DNA of 64,000 nucleotides. It comes from JADCRZ01 sp037718865. Lineage in GTDB: Bacteria; Bacteroidota; Bacteroidia; Chitinophagales; Chitinophagaceae. Of the stretch, positions 1 to 8,925 are shown in pieces. The translations under genes were made by a program, and so were the position numbers. The stretch covers positions 1-64,000 of the forward strand of contig JBBJMP010000011.1 in NCBI GenBank assembly GCA_037718865.1, read 5' to 3'. Under the pieces are notes generated by a model. The model did no database searches, was not told where the DNA came from, and saw only the letters and a list, made by a program, of their open reading frames with translations. Numbering within the stretch: the stretch's first letter is position 1; the number at the start of each line of letters is the position of its first letter.

Positions 1-543
1 TAAGCATTGTTACCCCGTCAGGGGTAAAACGTTTGTAGAAAATGTGGTTATCTGTCATAATGTGCCCCGGAGGAGCTACCCTTAGCTGAAATTAATTCAT
101 TATTTGTTGTGCTACCAAAAGGGTAGCCCCGCCGGGGCATAAATACGGCATGTTCAAAGGCTACAAACCGGTAACCCCTGACGGGGTATACAAGCACTGC
201 CAATAGCCAGGAGAAGAGTACGGGGTAGTGAACCCTGCAGGGCCTTACTTCATTTCCGTTGCCCAGGCATCTTAAGCATTGTTACCCCGTCAGGGGTAAA
301 ACGTTTGTAGAAAATGTGGTTATCTGTCATAATGTGCCCCGGAGGAGCTACCCTTAGCTGAAATTAATTCATTATTTGTTGTGCTACCAAAGGGTAGCCC
401 CTCCGGGGCATAAAACACGGCATGTTAAAAGGCTACAAACCGGTAACCCTGACGGGGTGAGCAAAGCAATGACAATAACCAGAGAAACTACAGATTGGCG
501 AACCCTCCAGGGCCTTATTTCATCTCCTCTGCCCAGGCATCCC
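1..543. repeat. Tandem repeat, two copies of a ~272 bp unit
   Basis: Positions 1-272 and 273-543 are near-identical direct copies with small indels and scattered substitutions. Each unit holds several short palindromes (stems of C/G runs around a GTCA or TGAC loop, for example at 11-26 and 283-298) and ends with a 27-base piece that reads, on the minus strand, as the last eight codons plus stop of the neighbouring iron-sulfur gene. In the copy nearest the gene (515-541) this is the real gene end; in the other (245-271) it is a detached duplicate. The array may continue left of the window. Short frames here (for example around 376-636) are not credible genes. Confidence 0.9.
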
Positions 544-1834
544 TTTCATCCGGAGAAAACTTCCAGGGTGCAAAATTATTTTCTACATTACCAAACATGC
601 CGTTCCATTCCTGCGGTGCATTACTTTCTTCCATGACGAGCGAACGACGCAGCTCCATGATGATCTCGAGCGGACTGATGCTTACCGGGCACTCTTCCAC
701 GCAGGCATTACAGGTTGTACAGGCCCGCAATTCTTCAACACTTATGTAATCATGCAACAAGGTCTTTCCATCATCCCTGAATTCACCGTTGGCTTTAATG
801 TTCCTGCCAACTTCTTCCAGCCGGTCTCTGGTATCCATTATGATCTTGCGTGGCGAAAGCGCTTTACCCGTTTTTGTTGCCGGACAGGCAGCACTGCACC
901 GCCCGCATTCCGTGCATGAATAGGCATCCAGCAGGTTTCTCCAGCTAAGGTCAAAAACATCTTTCGCTCCAAACTTCCCCGGCGGAGCAGCTTCGGCAGG
1001 GGCAAGCTCAGGCTGCATGGCATATAAAACTTCCTTTTGTATCTCCGCCATATTTCTGATATACCCTTTAGGCCTTAGCCGGGTATAATAAGCGTTTGGA
1101 AAGGCAAGGATGATATGCAGATGTTTAGAAAAAGGCAAGTAGTTCAAGAAGGCAAATATACCCAGGATATGCAGCCACCAGGCGGTTCGCTCAATACCTG
1201 CAAGGGTGTTGTTACCCAGGTTATCAAATAACGGATGCATCAAAGAGGAAATCCAAAAATTTCCTGTCTGGTTATCCGCGTATTGACCATAGTTCCGTTG
1301 CTGCAACAAGGTATCTGTAGCATTCATGGTAAGAAAAAGTGTCATCAGTACAATTTCCGTGATCAGTATGTAGTTGGCATCGCTACGCGGCCAGCCATCC
1401 AGATCACGACTGACAAATCGCTGTAATTTGAGTATTCCCCTCCTGCACAAAAAAGCAATGCAAACCAGGACAACACCTGCAGCAAGCACTTCAAAACTGT
1501 TAATCAGCACCGGATAAAACCCGCCCAGGGGACCAGCGAACAGGCGATGTGTTCCGAAAATTCCATCCAGTACTATTTCCAGGACTTCCAGGTTAATGAT
1601 GATAAACCCTGCATAAATGACAAAGTGCATGAGCGCTACTAGTGGTTTCCGAAACATCTTTTTCTGGCCAAATGCCAGCAACCATACGTTCTTCCAGCGA
1701 AGAGCAGGATTATTGCTATAGTCCTCCGCTTTTCCCTGCAAAATCAAGTTCCTGACCTCCCTGATCTTTTTGCTGAAGAACCAAACGGCTAAACCTGCGG
1801 CAATAACAAACAAAACCTGTTGAAGGACGTGCAT
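515..1834 (-). CDS. Membrane-bound 4Fe-4S dicluster oxidoreductase subunit (HdrC/GlpC-like)
   Basis: A 439-residue protein with about five hydrophobic segments in its first 260 residues and a C-terminal domain carrying two CxxCxxCxxxCP clusters (CTECGRCSAACP near residue 309 and CTTCNACVEECP near 370). The order, a NarI-like membrane part followed by a dicluster ferredoxin domain, is that of the Bacteroidota (Fe-S)-binding proteins usually paired with a CCG-domain HdrB-like subunit. That partner would lie downstream, left of the window, but here the gene is followed directly by the tandem repeat. It probably passes electrons between a soluble donor and the quinone pool; the substrate is unknown. 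The start at 1834 opens with a membrane helix. Confidence 0.85.
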   Translation of the reverse strand: MHVLQQVLFVIAAGLAVWFFSKKIREVRNLILQGKAEDYSNNPALRWKNVWLLAFGQKKMFRKPLVALMHFVIYAGFIIINLEVLEIVLDGIFGTHRLFAGPLGGFYPVLINSFEVLAAGVVLVCIAFLCRRGILKLQRFVSRDLDGWPRSDANYILITEIVLMTLFLTMNATDTLLQQRNYGQYADNQTGNFWISSLMHPLFDNLGNNTLAGIERTAWWLHILGIFAFLNYLPFSKHLHIILAFPNAYYTRLRPKGYIRNMAEIQKEVLYAMQPELAPAEAAPPGKFGAKDVFDLSWRNLLDAYSCTECGRCSAACPATKTGKALSPRKIIMDTRDRLEEVGRNIKANGEFRDDGKTLLHDYISVEELRACTTCNACVEECPVSISPLEIIMELRRSLVMEESNAPQEWNGMFGNVENNFAPWKFSPDERDAWAEEMK

Positions 1835-1916
1835 ACCTTAATATTGTATCGGCTAAATTAAGCGATTTCGTTTTCAGGCGGCAGATTTGTTGTAATTTTT
1901 CAATTGTAACCAGGGC

Positions 1917-2420
1917 ATGACAGAACAAAAAAAATATATACTCAATGAGGTTACAGCTATGCAAAAGCTGCAACGTATGGCTTTTGAAATTACGGAACAG
2001 AATATTGATGAAGTTGATGAGCTGATACTGGCCGGTATCAGGGAAAATGGGGTGGTGCTGGCTCATATCGTTGCCGGCTATCTTAAAAATGTATTCAATG
2101 GTTCCGTAAAAGTGATTGAGGTGGAACTCAACAAACGATCACCGGCAGGTATCCATATCAGTGAGGAGCTCGATTATACTGACAAGGTTATCATCCTGGT
2201 TGACGATGTAACCAATTCGGGCAGAACCTTATTGTACGCCTTGAAACCTTTCCTTGCTTTTCATCCCCGAAAGATCCAGACCCTGACACTCGTAGAGCGG
2301 ACGCATAAGCTTTACCCGGTAGTTTCAGACTATGTAGGCGTTTCCCTGGCTACGACCCTGCAGGAACACATTTTTGTTGAAGTGGAGGGAGAGAGGGTGA
2401 AAGGAGCGTATCTGGTTTGA
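1917..2420 (+). CDS. PyrR-like phosphoribosyltransferase family protein
   Basis: 167 residues of type I phosphoribosyltransferase fold. The PRPP-binding loop reads VDDVTNSGRTLLYAL around residues 99-113, and an upstream GIRENGVVLA segment matches the ribose-phosphate loop region of PyrR-type enzymes. The length fits PyrR (uracil phosphoribosyltransferase/pyr regulator), but the first ~20 residues are divergent and no pyrimidine gene is nearby, so the substrate base is not certain. It is divergent from the iron-sulfur gene on the left, with about 80 bases between the two starts. Confidence 0.75.
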   Translation: MTEQKKYILNEVTAMQKLQRMAFEITEQNIDEVDELILAGIRENGVVLAHIVAGYLKNVFNGSVKVIEVELNKRSPAGIHISEELDYTDKVIILVDDVTNSGRTLLYALKPFLAFHPRKIQTLTLVERTHKLYPVVSDYVGVSLATTLQEHIFVEVEGERVKGAYLV

Positions 2421-2437
2421 GGTGGTAAATGTGCACA

Positions 2438-3421
2438 TCAGAAATAAAGCATGTGCATCTTCACCTTCCCCCTGGAATTCAACTCCACAGCCGGGGCCGG
2501 AAACTTAATCATGTTCACCGTGAAGAAGATGGTCCGAACCCATTTACTACGTGTTCTGATACGGGTGAGATCTATATCAGGGGCAATAAAAAATCTGCGT
2601 ACCCTCCGAATATCAGTCCGGTTATGGTGCGCCCCAGCCTTATCTTTCCACTTATTTTCAAATCCCCCGTACATGCCATCCGACCCGTAACCAATGGAAA
2701 CATTCAACCAGGAGGGAACCGGGGATGTGGGAAAGAAGGAATGTATGTTTCCGCTTACCCAATACGTTTGGGCGTTATAATCTTTGAGTATCCTTTCCAG
2801 AAAACCTACACCGAAGAGCTGGTCTCGTCGAGCGATCAGTTCAGGAGGACAAGAGTACGAACTATAGCTTAACTTGAACTGCAGTCGTTGATCCTTCCAG
2901 CCTAGTTCCTGGACGACAAAACCGCCAGCGCCAATCATATTTGCCGTCATGTCACCGCCACTAAAGCCCCATTTGGTGCTGAATCCATCCTGTACTTCAA
3001 TAATACTTTGAAAAGCCAGGGCAGTGATGCTTCCCAGTATCACGCTTTTTCGGTGGGTCATTCCTGTCCACTTCCAAGACTCGGTGGAAAGCCGGGTCAT
3101 ATGGTACGTTGTCCACAGGTGTCCCCATTTATCCATCTGGTTCCATTCCCTATTGTCATTAAACAAATGAAAGGGAGACCGCGTGTAAGCCGGGTACCAG
3201 GCTTTGCTTAGTGTCAGCACTGAGCCCGTCCATATAGCTGCGGTTGACCCGAACACCAGTGCAACTCTTCGTTTATCCGTCCTTTCAAAACTTATTAACG
3301 TCGAATCCTGGTTCGACAGAGAATTAAAAGCAGCCTGCTTTGGCGCGGTCGTATCCTGCGGCCTGGAGCTAAAAGAAAAGCAAAGAAATGTAAATAGTAT
3401 GACTGTTTTCTGTACCACCAT
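2438..3421 (-). CDS. DUF2279-family outer-envelope protein
   Basis: A 327-residue protein with an N-terminal hydrophobic signal (VILFTFLCFSFSSRP) and a membrane-associated core. The stretch with WNQMDKWGHLWTTYH and the following helices (IEVQDGFSTKWGFSGGDMTANMIGA) matches the Bacteroidota DUF2279 family, predicted periplasmic or outer-membrane proteins of unknown function. It converges with the phosphoribosyltransferase gene, whose stop lies 17 bases away. Function unknown. Confidence 0.7.
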   Translation of the reverse strand: MVVQKTVILFTFLCFSFSSRPQDTTAPKQAAFNSLSNQDSTLISFERTDKRRVALVFGSTAAIWTGSVLTLSKAWYPAYTRSPFHLFNDNREWNQMDKWGHLWTTYHMTRLSTESWKWTGMTHRKSVILGSITALAFQSIIEVQDGFSTKWGFSGGDMTANMIGAGGFVVQELGWKDQRLQFKLSYSSYSCPPELIARRDQLFGVGFLERILKDYNAQTYWVSGNIHSFFPTSPVPSWLNVSIGYGSDGMYGGFENKWKDKAGAHHNRTDIRRVRRFFIAPDIDLTRIRTRSKWVRTIFFTVNMIKFPAPAVELNSRGKVKMHMLYF

Positions 3422-3544
3422 TTAATTACGTGGGCACGGGATGGTGCTTTACCTGTTACCGTAAACAAAAATACGTTTCTCCATGGTTAACCAGGAAATA
3501 ATAAAATTATATATCTTCAAAGCTCAAATAACAAACTCCTTATT

Positions 3545-5266
3545 ATGGACCCGATTATCCAGCAGAAAATTAATGGATGGCTAACCGATGGTTATGACCA
3601 GGCAACCAGGGATGAGATCACCAGGCTGCAAAAAGAAAATCCGGAGGAGCTAACTGAAAGTTTCTACAGAAATCTTGAATTCGGAACGGGCGGACTGCGG
3701 GGAATAATGGGTGTAGGCACAAACCGCATCAATAAATACACCATTGGCATGTGCACACAAGGTTTTGCTAACTACCTGAAGCGCCAGGTGGAAGGAGAAA
3801 TAAAGGTAGCGATTGCCCACGACAGCCGGAACAACAGCCGCTTTTTCGCAGAAACGACTGCAAACGTATTTGCCGCCAACGGTTGCACGGTTTACCTGTT
3901 CGAGTCGCTGCGTCCTACACCGGAACTGTCTTTCGCCATTCGTCAATTAGGATGCCATGGAGGTGTAGTCTGTACCGCCTCGCATAATCCCAAGGAGTAC
4001 AACGGGTATAAAGCATACTGGAAAGACGGAGGTCAGTTGGTGCCACCTGATGATAAAAATGTGATTGAAGAAGTGGAGAAGATAGGTTCGGTAAATGATG
4101 TGAAGTTCACCGGAGGCGAAGATAACATCACCTTAATAGGAAAAGAGATAGACGCTGCATATATTGAGATGGTAAAGGAGCTGAGTGTATATCCAGAAGT
4201 AATTGCCCGCCAGCATGACCTGAAAATTGTTTATACCCCTATACATGGAACCGGCATGACGCTGGTGCCTGAGGTGCTAAAACAGTTTGGCTTTACCAAC
4301 GTCACTATTGTAGACGAACAGGCTACCCCCGACGGCAATTTTCCAACTGTGGTTTATCCTAACCCCGAAGAGAGTGAGGCCATGAACATCGGCCTCGAAA
4401 AGGCCCGGGAACTGGATGCCGACATACTGTTGGGAACTGACCCGGATGCAGACCGTGTAGGCATTGGCATTAAGGATAACAATGGAAACTGGGTGCTGAT
4501 GAGTGGGAACCAAACGGCTGTGCTTGCCTTTAATTACATGATCGAAGCCAGAAAGGAAAAGAATATAGCGCAACCAAATGATATGGTGGTTAAAACCATT
4601 GTAACCACTGATCTGATCGACCAGATTGCCAGCGAAAATGATATCGTCTGTTACAATGTACTTACCGGATTTAAATGGATCGCGGAACTGATCAAGGAAA
4701 AGGAACAAACTGAAAACTATGTGATCGGCGGAGAAGAAAGTTATGGTATGATGATTGGTTCGAAGATCCGCGATAAAGATGCGGTTAGCGCCGTAGCCTT
4801 ATTGTGCGAGATGGCAGCCTATGAAAAAGATAAGGGCAAAAGTCTGTATGATAAATTGATCGACCTATATGTCAAATACGGTTATTACAAAGAGAACCTG
4901 ATCTCCATCACTAAAAAAGGGATGAACGGCCAGAAAGAAATTGCCGAGATGATGGAAGGTTATCGCTCAAATCCTCCTAAAACGATTAACGGTGTGGAAG
5001 TGGTTGAACTGCTGGATTATGAATTACGTACCGCAACGAATTTACAAACCGGCCAAAGCAGTGATATAAAATTGCCCAAGTCAAACGTTTTGCAGTTCAT
5101 CCTTGCAGATGGAACCAAGATATCGGCGCGTCCTTCCGGAACAGAGCCTAAGATCAAGTTTTATTTTAGCGTGAATGGAAAATTGGACAGCCCGGACGAA
5201 TTTGAAAAAGTCAGCGGCCGGATGGATGAAAAGATAAAAGGGATTATTAAGGATATGCGGTTGTAG
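3545..5266 (+). CDS. Phospho-sugar mutase (phosphoglucomutase/phosphomannomutase family)
   Basis: 573 residues of the alpha-D-phosphohexomutase family, of the longer PGM2-like length. All four signatures are present: catalytic serine at residue 146 in CTASHNPKEYNGYKAY, metal loop GTDPDADRVGIG at about 297-308, sugar loop GGEESYG near 395, and phosphate loop RPSGTEPKIKFY at 529-540. It interconverts hexose 1- and 6-phosphates in the cytosol, linking glycolysis with polysaccharide precursors. It stands alone, and a strong hairpin follows it. Glucose versus mannose preference cannot be read from sequence. Confidence 0.93.
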   Translation: MDPIIQQKINGWLTDGYDQATRDEITRLQKENPEELTESFYRNLEFGTGGLRGIMGVGTNRINKYTIGMCTQGFANYLKRQVEGEIKVAIAHDSRNNSRFFAETTANVFAANGCTVYLFESLRPTPELSFAIRQLGCHGGVVCTASHNPKEYNGYKAYWKDGGQLVPPDDKNVIEEVEKIGSVNDVKFTGGEDNITLIGKEIDAAYIEMVKELSVYPEVIARQHDLKIVYTPIHGTGMTLVPEVLKQFGFTNVTIVDEQATPDGNFPTVVYPNPEESEAMNIGLEKARELDADILLGTDPDADRVGIGIKDNNGNWVLMSGNQTAVLAFNYMIEARKEKNIAQPNDMVVKTIVTTDLIDQIASENDIVCYNVLTGFKWIAELIKEKEQTENYVIGGEESYGMMIGSKIRDKDAVSAVALLCEMAAYEKDKGKSLYDKLIDLYVKYGYYKENLISITKKGMNGQKEIAEMMEGYRSNPPKTINGVEVVELLDYELRTATNLQTGQSSDIKLPKSNVLQFILADGTKISARPSGTEPKIKFYFSVNGKLDSPDEFEKVSGRMDEKIKGIIKDMRL

Positions 5267-5293
5267 ATGTGCGGATGTGCAAATGTGCGAATT
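5267..5293 (+). repeat. ATGTGCG-type short tandem repeat directly after the mutase stop codon
   Basis: Three to four imperfect copies of an 8-base unit (GATGTGCG, GATGTGCA, AATGTGCG) begin at the base after the TAG stop at 5264-5266. Related tracts follow other genes in the window. Confidence 0.8.
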
Positions 5294-5316
5294 TTTTTTT
5301 GCGGTAATATAGCTAT

Positions 5317-5347
5317 CCCCTCCTTTTCAAGCCTTGAAAAGGAGGGG
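5317..5347. terminator. Perfect 15 bp hairpin between convergent genes
   Basis: CCCCTCCTTTTCAAG, a single C, then its exact reverse complement. It lies between the convergent mutase and ychF genes and could end transcription from both sides. A related hairpin lies at 32683-32745, so it is also a dispersed repeat. Confidence 0.75.
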
Positions 5348-5362
5348 AGCTTGTTTTTTGTT

Positions 5363-5428
5363 CACACATCTCTCATCTCTCATCTTTCATCATACATCAT
5401 ACATCTTACATCTTACATCTCACACATT
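5363..5428. repeat. CATCTTA/CATCTCA heptamer tandem repeat overlapping the ychF stop
   Basis: About nine degenerate copies of a 7-base unit (CATCTCT, CATCATA, CATCTTA, CATCTCA). Read on the minus strand, the tract begins at the TGA of ychF (5420-5422) and continues downstream. Confidence 0.8.
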
Positions 5429-6520
5429 AAACCTGAAATGCATCACATCGCCGTCTTTAACCAGGTAATCCTTGCCTTCAATGCGTAGTTTGCCGTTTTC
5501 ACGGCAGGCGGCTTCGGAGCCGTACTGAATAAAATCTTCGTAAGCGATCACTTCCGCTTTAATAAACCCCTTCTCAAAATCCGTATGGATCACACTGGCA
5601 GCCTGGGGGGCCTTCCAACCCTCGTGTATCGTCCAGGCGCGAACCTCCTGAACACCAGCCGTAAAATAAGTATACAGGTTCAGCAGGGAATAGGCTGAAC
5701 GGATGAGCTTATTCAATGCAGGTTCTTCCATTCTATATTCTTCCATGAACAGGTGCCTGTCTTCCGGATTTTCCATTTCAGCGATCTGAGCCTCGATGGA
5801 ATTATTCATAATAATCACTCCTGCATTTTCGCCGGCCACCGCCGCTTTAAGCTTCTCTGAAAAACGATTACCCGTATGCATAGACGCTTCATCAACGTTG
5901 GCGACATACAGCACTGGTTTTCCCGTGAGCAGGAAAAGGTCGGCAATAGCCGATTTTTCTTCCTTATCCAAAGATAGTTCGCGGATGCTTTTTCCTTTTT
6001 GCAGGTGTTCGAGGCACCGTTTCAGCACTTCGTATTCTGCTTTCATCTTTGCATCCCCGGTGCGTAAGAGTTTCTCCGTACGGTTGAATTTCTTCTCAAC
6101 CGTTTCCATATCTTTCAATTGCAGTTCCGTATCGATGATTTCCTTATCGCTCACCGGATCTATGGCACCTTCATCGCGTAAAATGTTCTCATCTTCAAAA
6201 CAGCGTATCACGTGTACGATAGCATCCACTTCGCGAATGTTAGCCAGGAACTTATTGCCCAGTCCTTCGCCTTTGCTGGCGCCCCGCACCAATCCGGCAA
6301 TATCGACGATTTCGATTTGTGTAGGTACCGTGCGGTTAGGCTTCACCAGGTCGGCCAGTTTTGAGATGCGTTCGTCCGGTACATCAACCAATCCGATATT
6401 CGGCTCAATGGTACAAAAACGGTAATTGCTGGCCTGTGCCTTGGCGCTATTGCTTACCGCGTTAAATAATGTTGATTTTCCTACATTTGGTAATCCCACA
6501 ATTCCTGCTTGCAAAGACAT
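5420..6520 (-). CDS. ychF: Redox-regulated ATPase YchF (Obg-like P-loop NTPase)
   Basis: 366 residues, full length for the family. The P-loop is GLPNVGKST at residues 9-17, followed by VDVPDER, DIAGLVRGASKGEGLGN and NVDE in place of the NKxD guanine motif, the hallmark of YchF's preference for ATP. A coiled-coil insertion (about 140-200) and a C-terminal TGS-like domain ending VMHFRFNV complete the architecture. It is a cytosolic, ribosome-associated protein of conserved but ill-defined role. Single gene converging with the mutase. Confidence 0.96.
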   Translation of the reverse strand: MSLQAGIVGLPNVGKSTLFNAVSNSAKAQASNYRFCTIEPNIGLVDVPDERISKLADLVKPNRTVPTQIEIVDIAGLVRGASKGEGLGNKFLANIREVDAIVHVIRCFEDENILRDEGAIDPVSDKEIIDTELQLKDMETVEKKFNRTEKLLRTGDAKMKAEYEVLKRCLEHLQKGKSIRELSLDKEEKSAIADLFLLTGKPVLYVANVDEASMHTGNRFSEKLKAAVAGENAGVIIMNNSIEAQIAEMENPEDRHLFMEEYRMEEPALNKLIRSAYSLLNLYTYFTAGVQEVRAWTIHEGWKAPQAASVIHTDFEKGFIKAEVIAYEDFIQYGSEAACRENGKLRIEGKDYLVKDGDVMHFRFNV

Positions 6521-6741
6521 CTTCGTTGTTATTTAGTTCGGTATTTTGTTGAAAATGGCGCAAAGATAGCGTAAATGTGCAGATGTGCGAATGGGCGTTA
6601 TATACCCTACATTATGGTTCTTGTTTTCTTATTTCATACGTAATACACACAGAACATTTCTATCAATGAATTCAACAAGTTCGTGTATCTTCAAATTCCA
6701 TCTTTGAATCCTGAACTGCGAACTTCAAACCTCAACTTCCG

Positions 6742-7980
6742 ATGGCGCTAAACTATATATGGATGGCTTTTTTCCTGGTTGCCTTTACCATTGCATTCAT
6801 AAAATGGGCCTTTATGGGAGACCAGGAAATATTCAGGATCCTGGTGGAAGGCATATTTAAGGGTGCCAATGACGGGTTCGATATTTCGCTCAAATTGGTA
6901 GGTGTCATGTCATTGTTCCTTGGATTTATGAAGATAGGGGAGAAAGCGGGGGCGATCAGCTTCCTGTCAAGGATAGTAGGTCCCTTTTTTTCAAGGTTAT
7001 TTCCAGAAGTGCCCAAACATCACCCGGCCATCGGACATATGATGATGAATTTTTCGGCTAACCTGTTGGGTTTGGACAACGCTGCCACGCCATTTGGATT
7101 GAAGGCGATGGATAGTTTACAGGAGCTGAATCCAAACAAAGAAACGGCAAGCAATGCCCAGATCATGTTCCTTGCCCTGCATGCGAGCGGACTCACATTA
7201 ATACCGATCAGCATCATTGCTGTCAGGGCTTCGGTTAAACCACCGTCCGCCAATCCCACCGATATATTTGTTCCCTGCATGATCGTGAGCTTTGTGGCCA
7301 CCATGGCTGCTTTGATTGCAGTTTCGTTCCGGCAGCGTATTAACCTGCTTCAACCGGTTATCCTGGCCTGGATTGCAGGGCTCTCCGTGGCTATTGCATC
7401 CCTGGTATGGTATCTCGCTTCACTTGACCAGGTAAGCCTTCAGCAATTTTCTATTATCTTGAGCAATGGTTTGATCCTGCTTATCTTTTTCTCTTTTCTG
7501 CTGGGTGCACTATGGAAGAAAGTAAACGTTTTTGAATCGTTTATAGAGGGAGCTAAGGGCGGATTTGAAATCGCTATCCGGATCATTCCTTACCTGATCG
7601 CCATGCTTGTGGCGATAAGCGTGCTTCGCAATTCTGGCGTTTTTGAATACATCATAAGGGTATTGAGCGCGGGGTTTGGGGCCATAGGTATGAATACGGA
7701 TTTCGTTCCCGGATTACCGACTGCGCTATTGAAGCCGTTGAGTGGCAGCGGCGCAAGGGGGATGATGATCGATGCCATGAATACCTACGGGGCAGATTCG
7801 TTCGTAGGCCGTCTGTCAAGCATTTTTCAGGGAACGAGCGATACCACTTTTTATGTGGTTGCTGTGTATTTTGGAGCAGTTTCGGTTAAGAATACCCGTT
7901 ATGCCATACCGGTGATGCTGCTCGCCGACCTGGTGGGGATAATCACAGCGGTTATGATCGCTTATTTGTTTTTTTATTGA
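6742..7980 (+). CDS. Nucleoside-recognition domain membrane protein, SpmA-SpmB fusion
   Basis: A 412-residue polytopic membrane protein of about nine or ten helices. Residues 1-200 resemble spore maturation protein SpmA (NFSANLLGLDNAATPFGLKAM) and residues 230-412 resemble SpmB (FIEGAKGGFEIAIRIIPYLIAMLVAI, PGLPTALLKPLSGSGARGMM). In Firmicutes these are two adjacent genes; fused homologues are usual in non-sporulating Bacteroidota. It probably transports a small solute, with unknown substrate. The ATG at 6742 begins an immediately hydrophobic N-terminus. Confidence 0.88.
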   Translation: MALNYIWMAFFLVAFTIAFIKWAFMGDQEIFRILVEGIFKGANDGFDISLKLVGVMSLFLGFMKIGEKAGAISFLSRIVGPFFSRLFPEVPKHHPAIGHMMMNFSANLLGLDNAATPFGLKAMDSLQELNPNKETASNAQIMFLALHASGLTLIPISIIAVRASVKPPSANPTDIFVPCMIVSFVATMAALIAVSFRQRINLLQPVILAWIAGLSVAIASLVWYLASLDQVSLQQFSIILSNGLILLIFFSFLLGALWKKVNVFESFIEGAKGGFEIAIRIIPYLIAMLVAISVLRNSGVFEYIIRVLSAGFGAIGMNTDFVPGLPTALLKPLSGSGARGMMIDAMNTYGADSFVGRLSSIFQGTSDTTFYVVAVYFGAVSVKNTRYAIPVMLLADLVGIITAVMIAYLFFY

Positions 7981-7982
7981 GA

Positions 7983-8912
7983 TTAAAACTTCAACACACT
8001 ATCAATCGCATGAACCACACCGTTATTGGCATTGTAATCTCCATTGAAGATATTTGACAGGCCGGCATTTTTTATTCCTTTAACCTTAGGGGAAGTATTC
8101 AGGCTGATCAATACCTTGGAACCATGCAGGGTTTTCAGGCTATCTGCTTTGAAATCACTGCTGAACAAGCGACCGGAAACAATATGATAGCGTAGGATAC
8201 TCGTCAGCGTGCCAGGTGACGTATTTACAATTGCGGCTGAATCAAGTCCTGACGCAAGGAATGCCGCATTGGTAGGAGCAAAAACCGTAACCGGAGCGCT
8301 GGTAGCCGGACTAATGGTGGTAGTAGGGCCGGCCCTGCCGACAGCCAGTAACAATAACTGGTGATTGGGTGTGGCCATCAGGTAGTTTAAAATACTGTTG
8401 ACCGGTGGAATCAATACCTTGTTCACCACATGTATTACTCCATTACTGCATTCAATATCTGTCGAAGTAACCTTTGTTCCGTTAAAAAACATGCCCTTGT
8501 CGTTTTTAGAGGCAAATACGTTTAAGGCTGCGTATTGCGTAGCGATAGGTGCATTGGGACCTATTGGTATCTCAACGGATAACCTCTTTGATGCAATGAT
8601 GTGATAGGTCATTACCTGTACCAGGGTGTTTGAATCGATCTTTGCAAGATCAGCGTCTGTGTTAATGCCGTTGGCTTTAAAGGCGTCGTTGTCAGGAGCA
8701 AAAACGGTGAAGGGACCGGGGCCTTCGGTGAAAGTTTCCAGTCGGGCTTTTATCATGGCAGCCCTGAACAGCGAAAGGTTCGGGTCATCGGTTAATTTCT
8801 TTGCGATTGTTTCGGCAGCCTGCACTTTATCATCCTTCCTACAACCCGGCACAATGACCAGGGCAGCAAGCGTTGCTATCATCCAACGTGTAATAAACTT
8901 GACGATCTGCAT
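7983..8912 (-). CDS. Lipoprotein with two fasciclin (FAS1) domains
   Basis: From the ATG at 8912 the product is 309 residues with a lipoprotein signal ending VIVPGC near residue 24; the longer frame to 8951 would bury that signal, so it was not chosen. Two FAS1 repeats are visible: about 30-165 (FTVFAPDNDAFKANG, VQVMTYHIIASKRL, IHVVNKVLIPP) and 175-309 (VTVFAPTNAAFLASG, LRYHIVSGRLF, VVHAIDSVLKF). FAS1 domains act in adhesion or carbohydrate contact at the cell surface. It is the last gene of the SusC-SusD-DUF4397 operon, 13 bases after the previous stop, and is probably an accessory surface lipoprotein of that uptake system. Confidence 0.88.
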   Translation of the reverse strand: MQIVKFITRWMIATLAALVIVPGCRKDDKVQAAETIAKKLTDDPNLSLFRAAMIKARLETFTEGPGPFTVFAPDNDAFKANGINTDADLAKIDSNTLVQVMTYHIIASKRLSVEIPIGPNAPIATQYAALNVFASKNDKGMFFNGTKVTSTDIECSNGVIHVVNKVLIPPVNSILNYLMATPNHQLLLLAVGRAGPTTTISPATSAPVTVFAPTNAAFLASGLDSAAIVNTSPGTLTSILRYHIVSGRLFSSDFKADSLKTLHGSKVLISLNTSPKVKGIKNAGLSNIFNGDYNANNGVVHAIDSVLKF

Positions 8913-8925
8913 GTGATAGTAATTT

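Noticed and set aside
376..749. Two plus-strand frames of 84-86 codons
   Set aside because: They cover the tandem repeat and the antisense of the iron-sulfur gene; composition is not protein-like.
5363..5428. CRISPR-like array
   Set aside because: The units are 7 bases with no spacers, so it is a simple tandem repeat.
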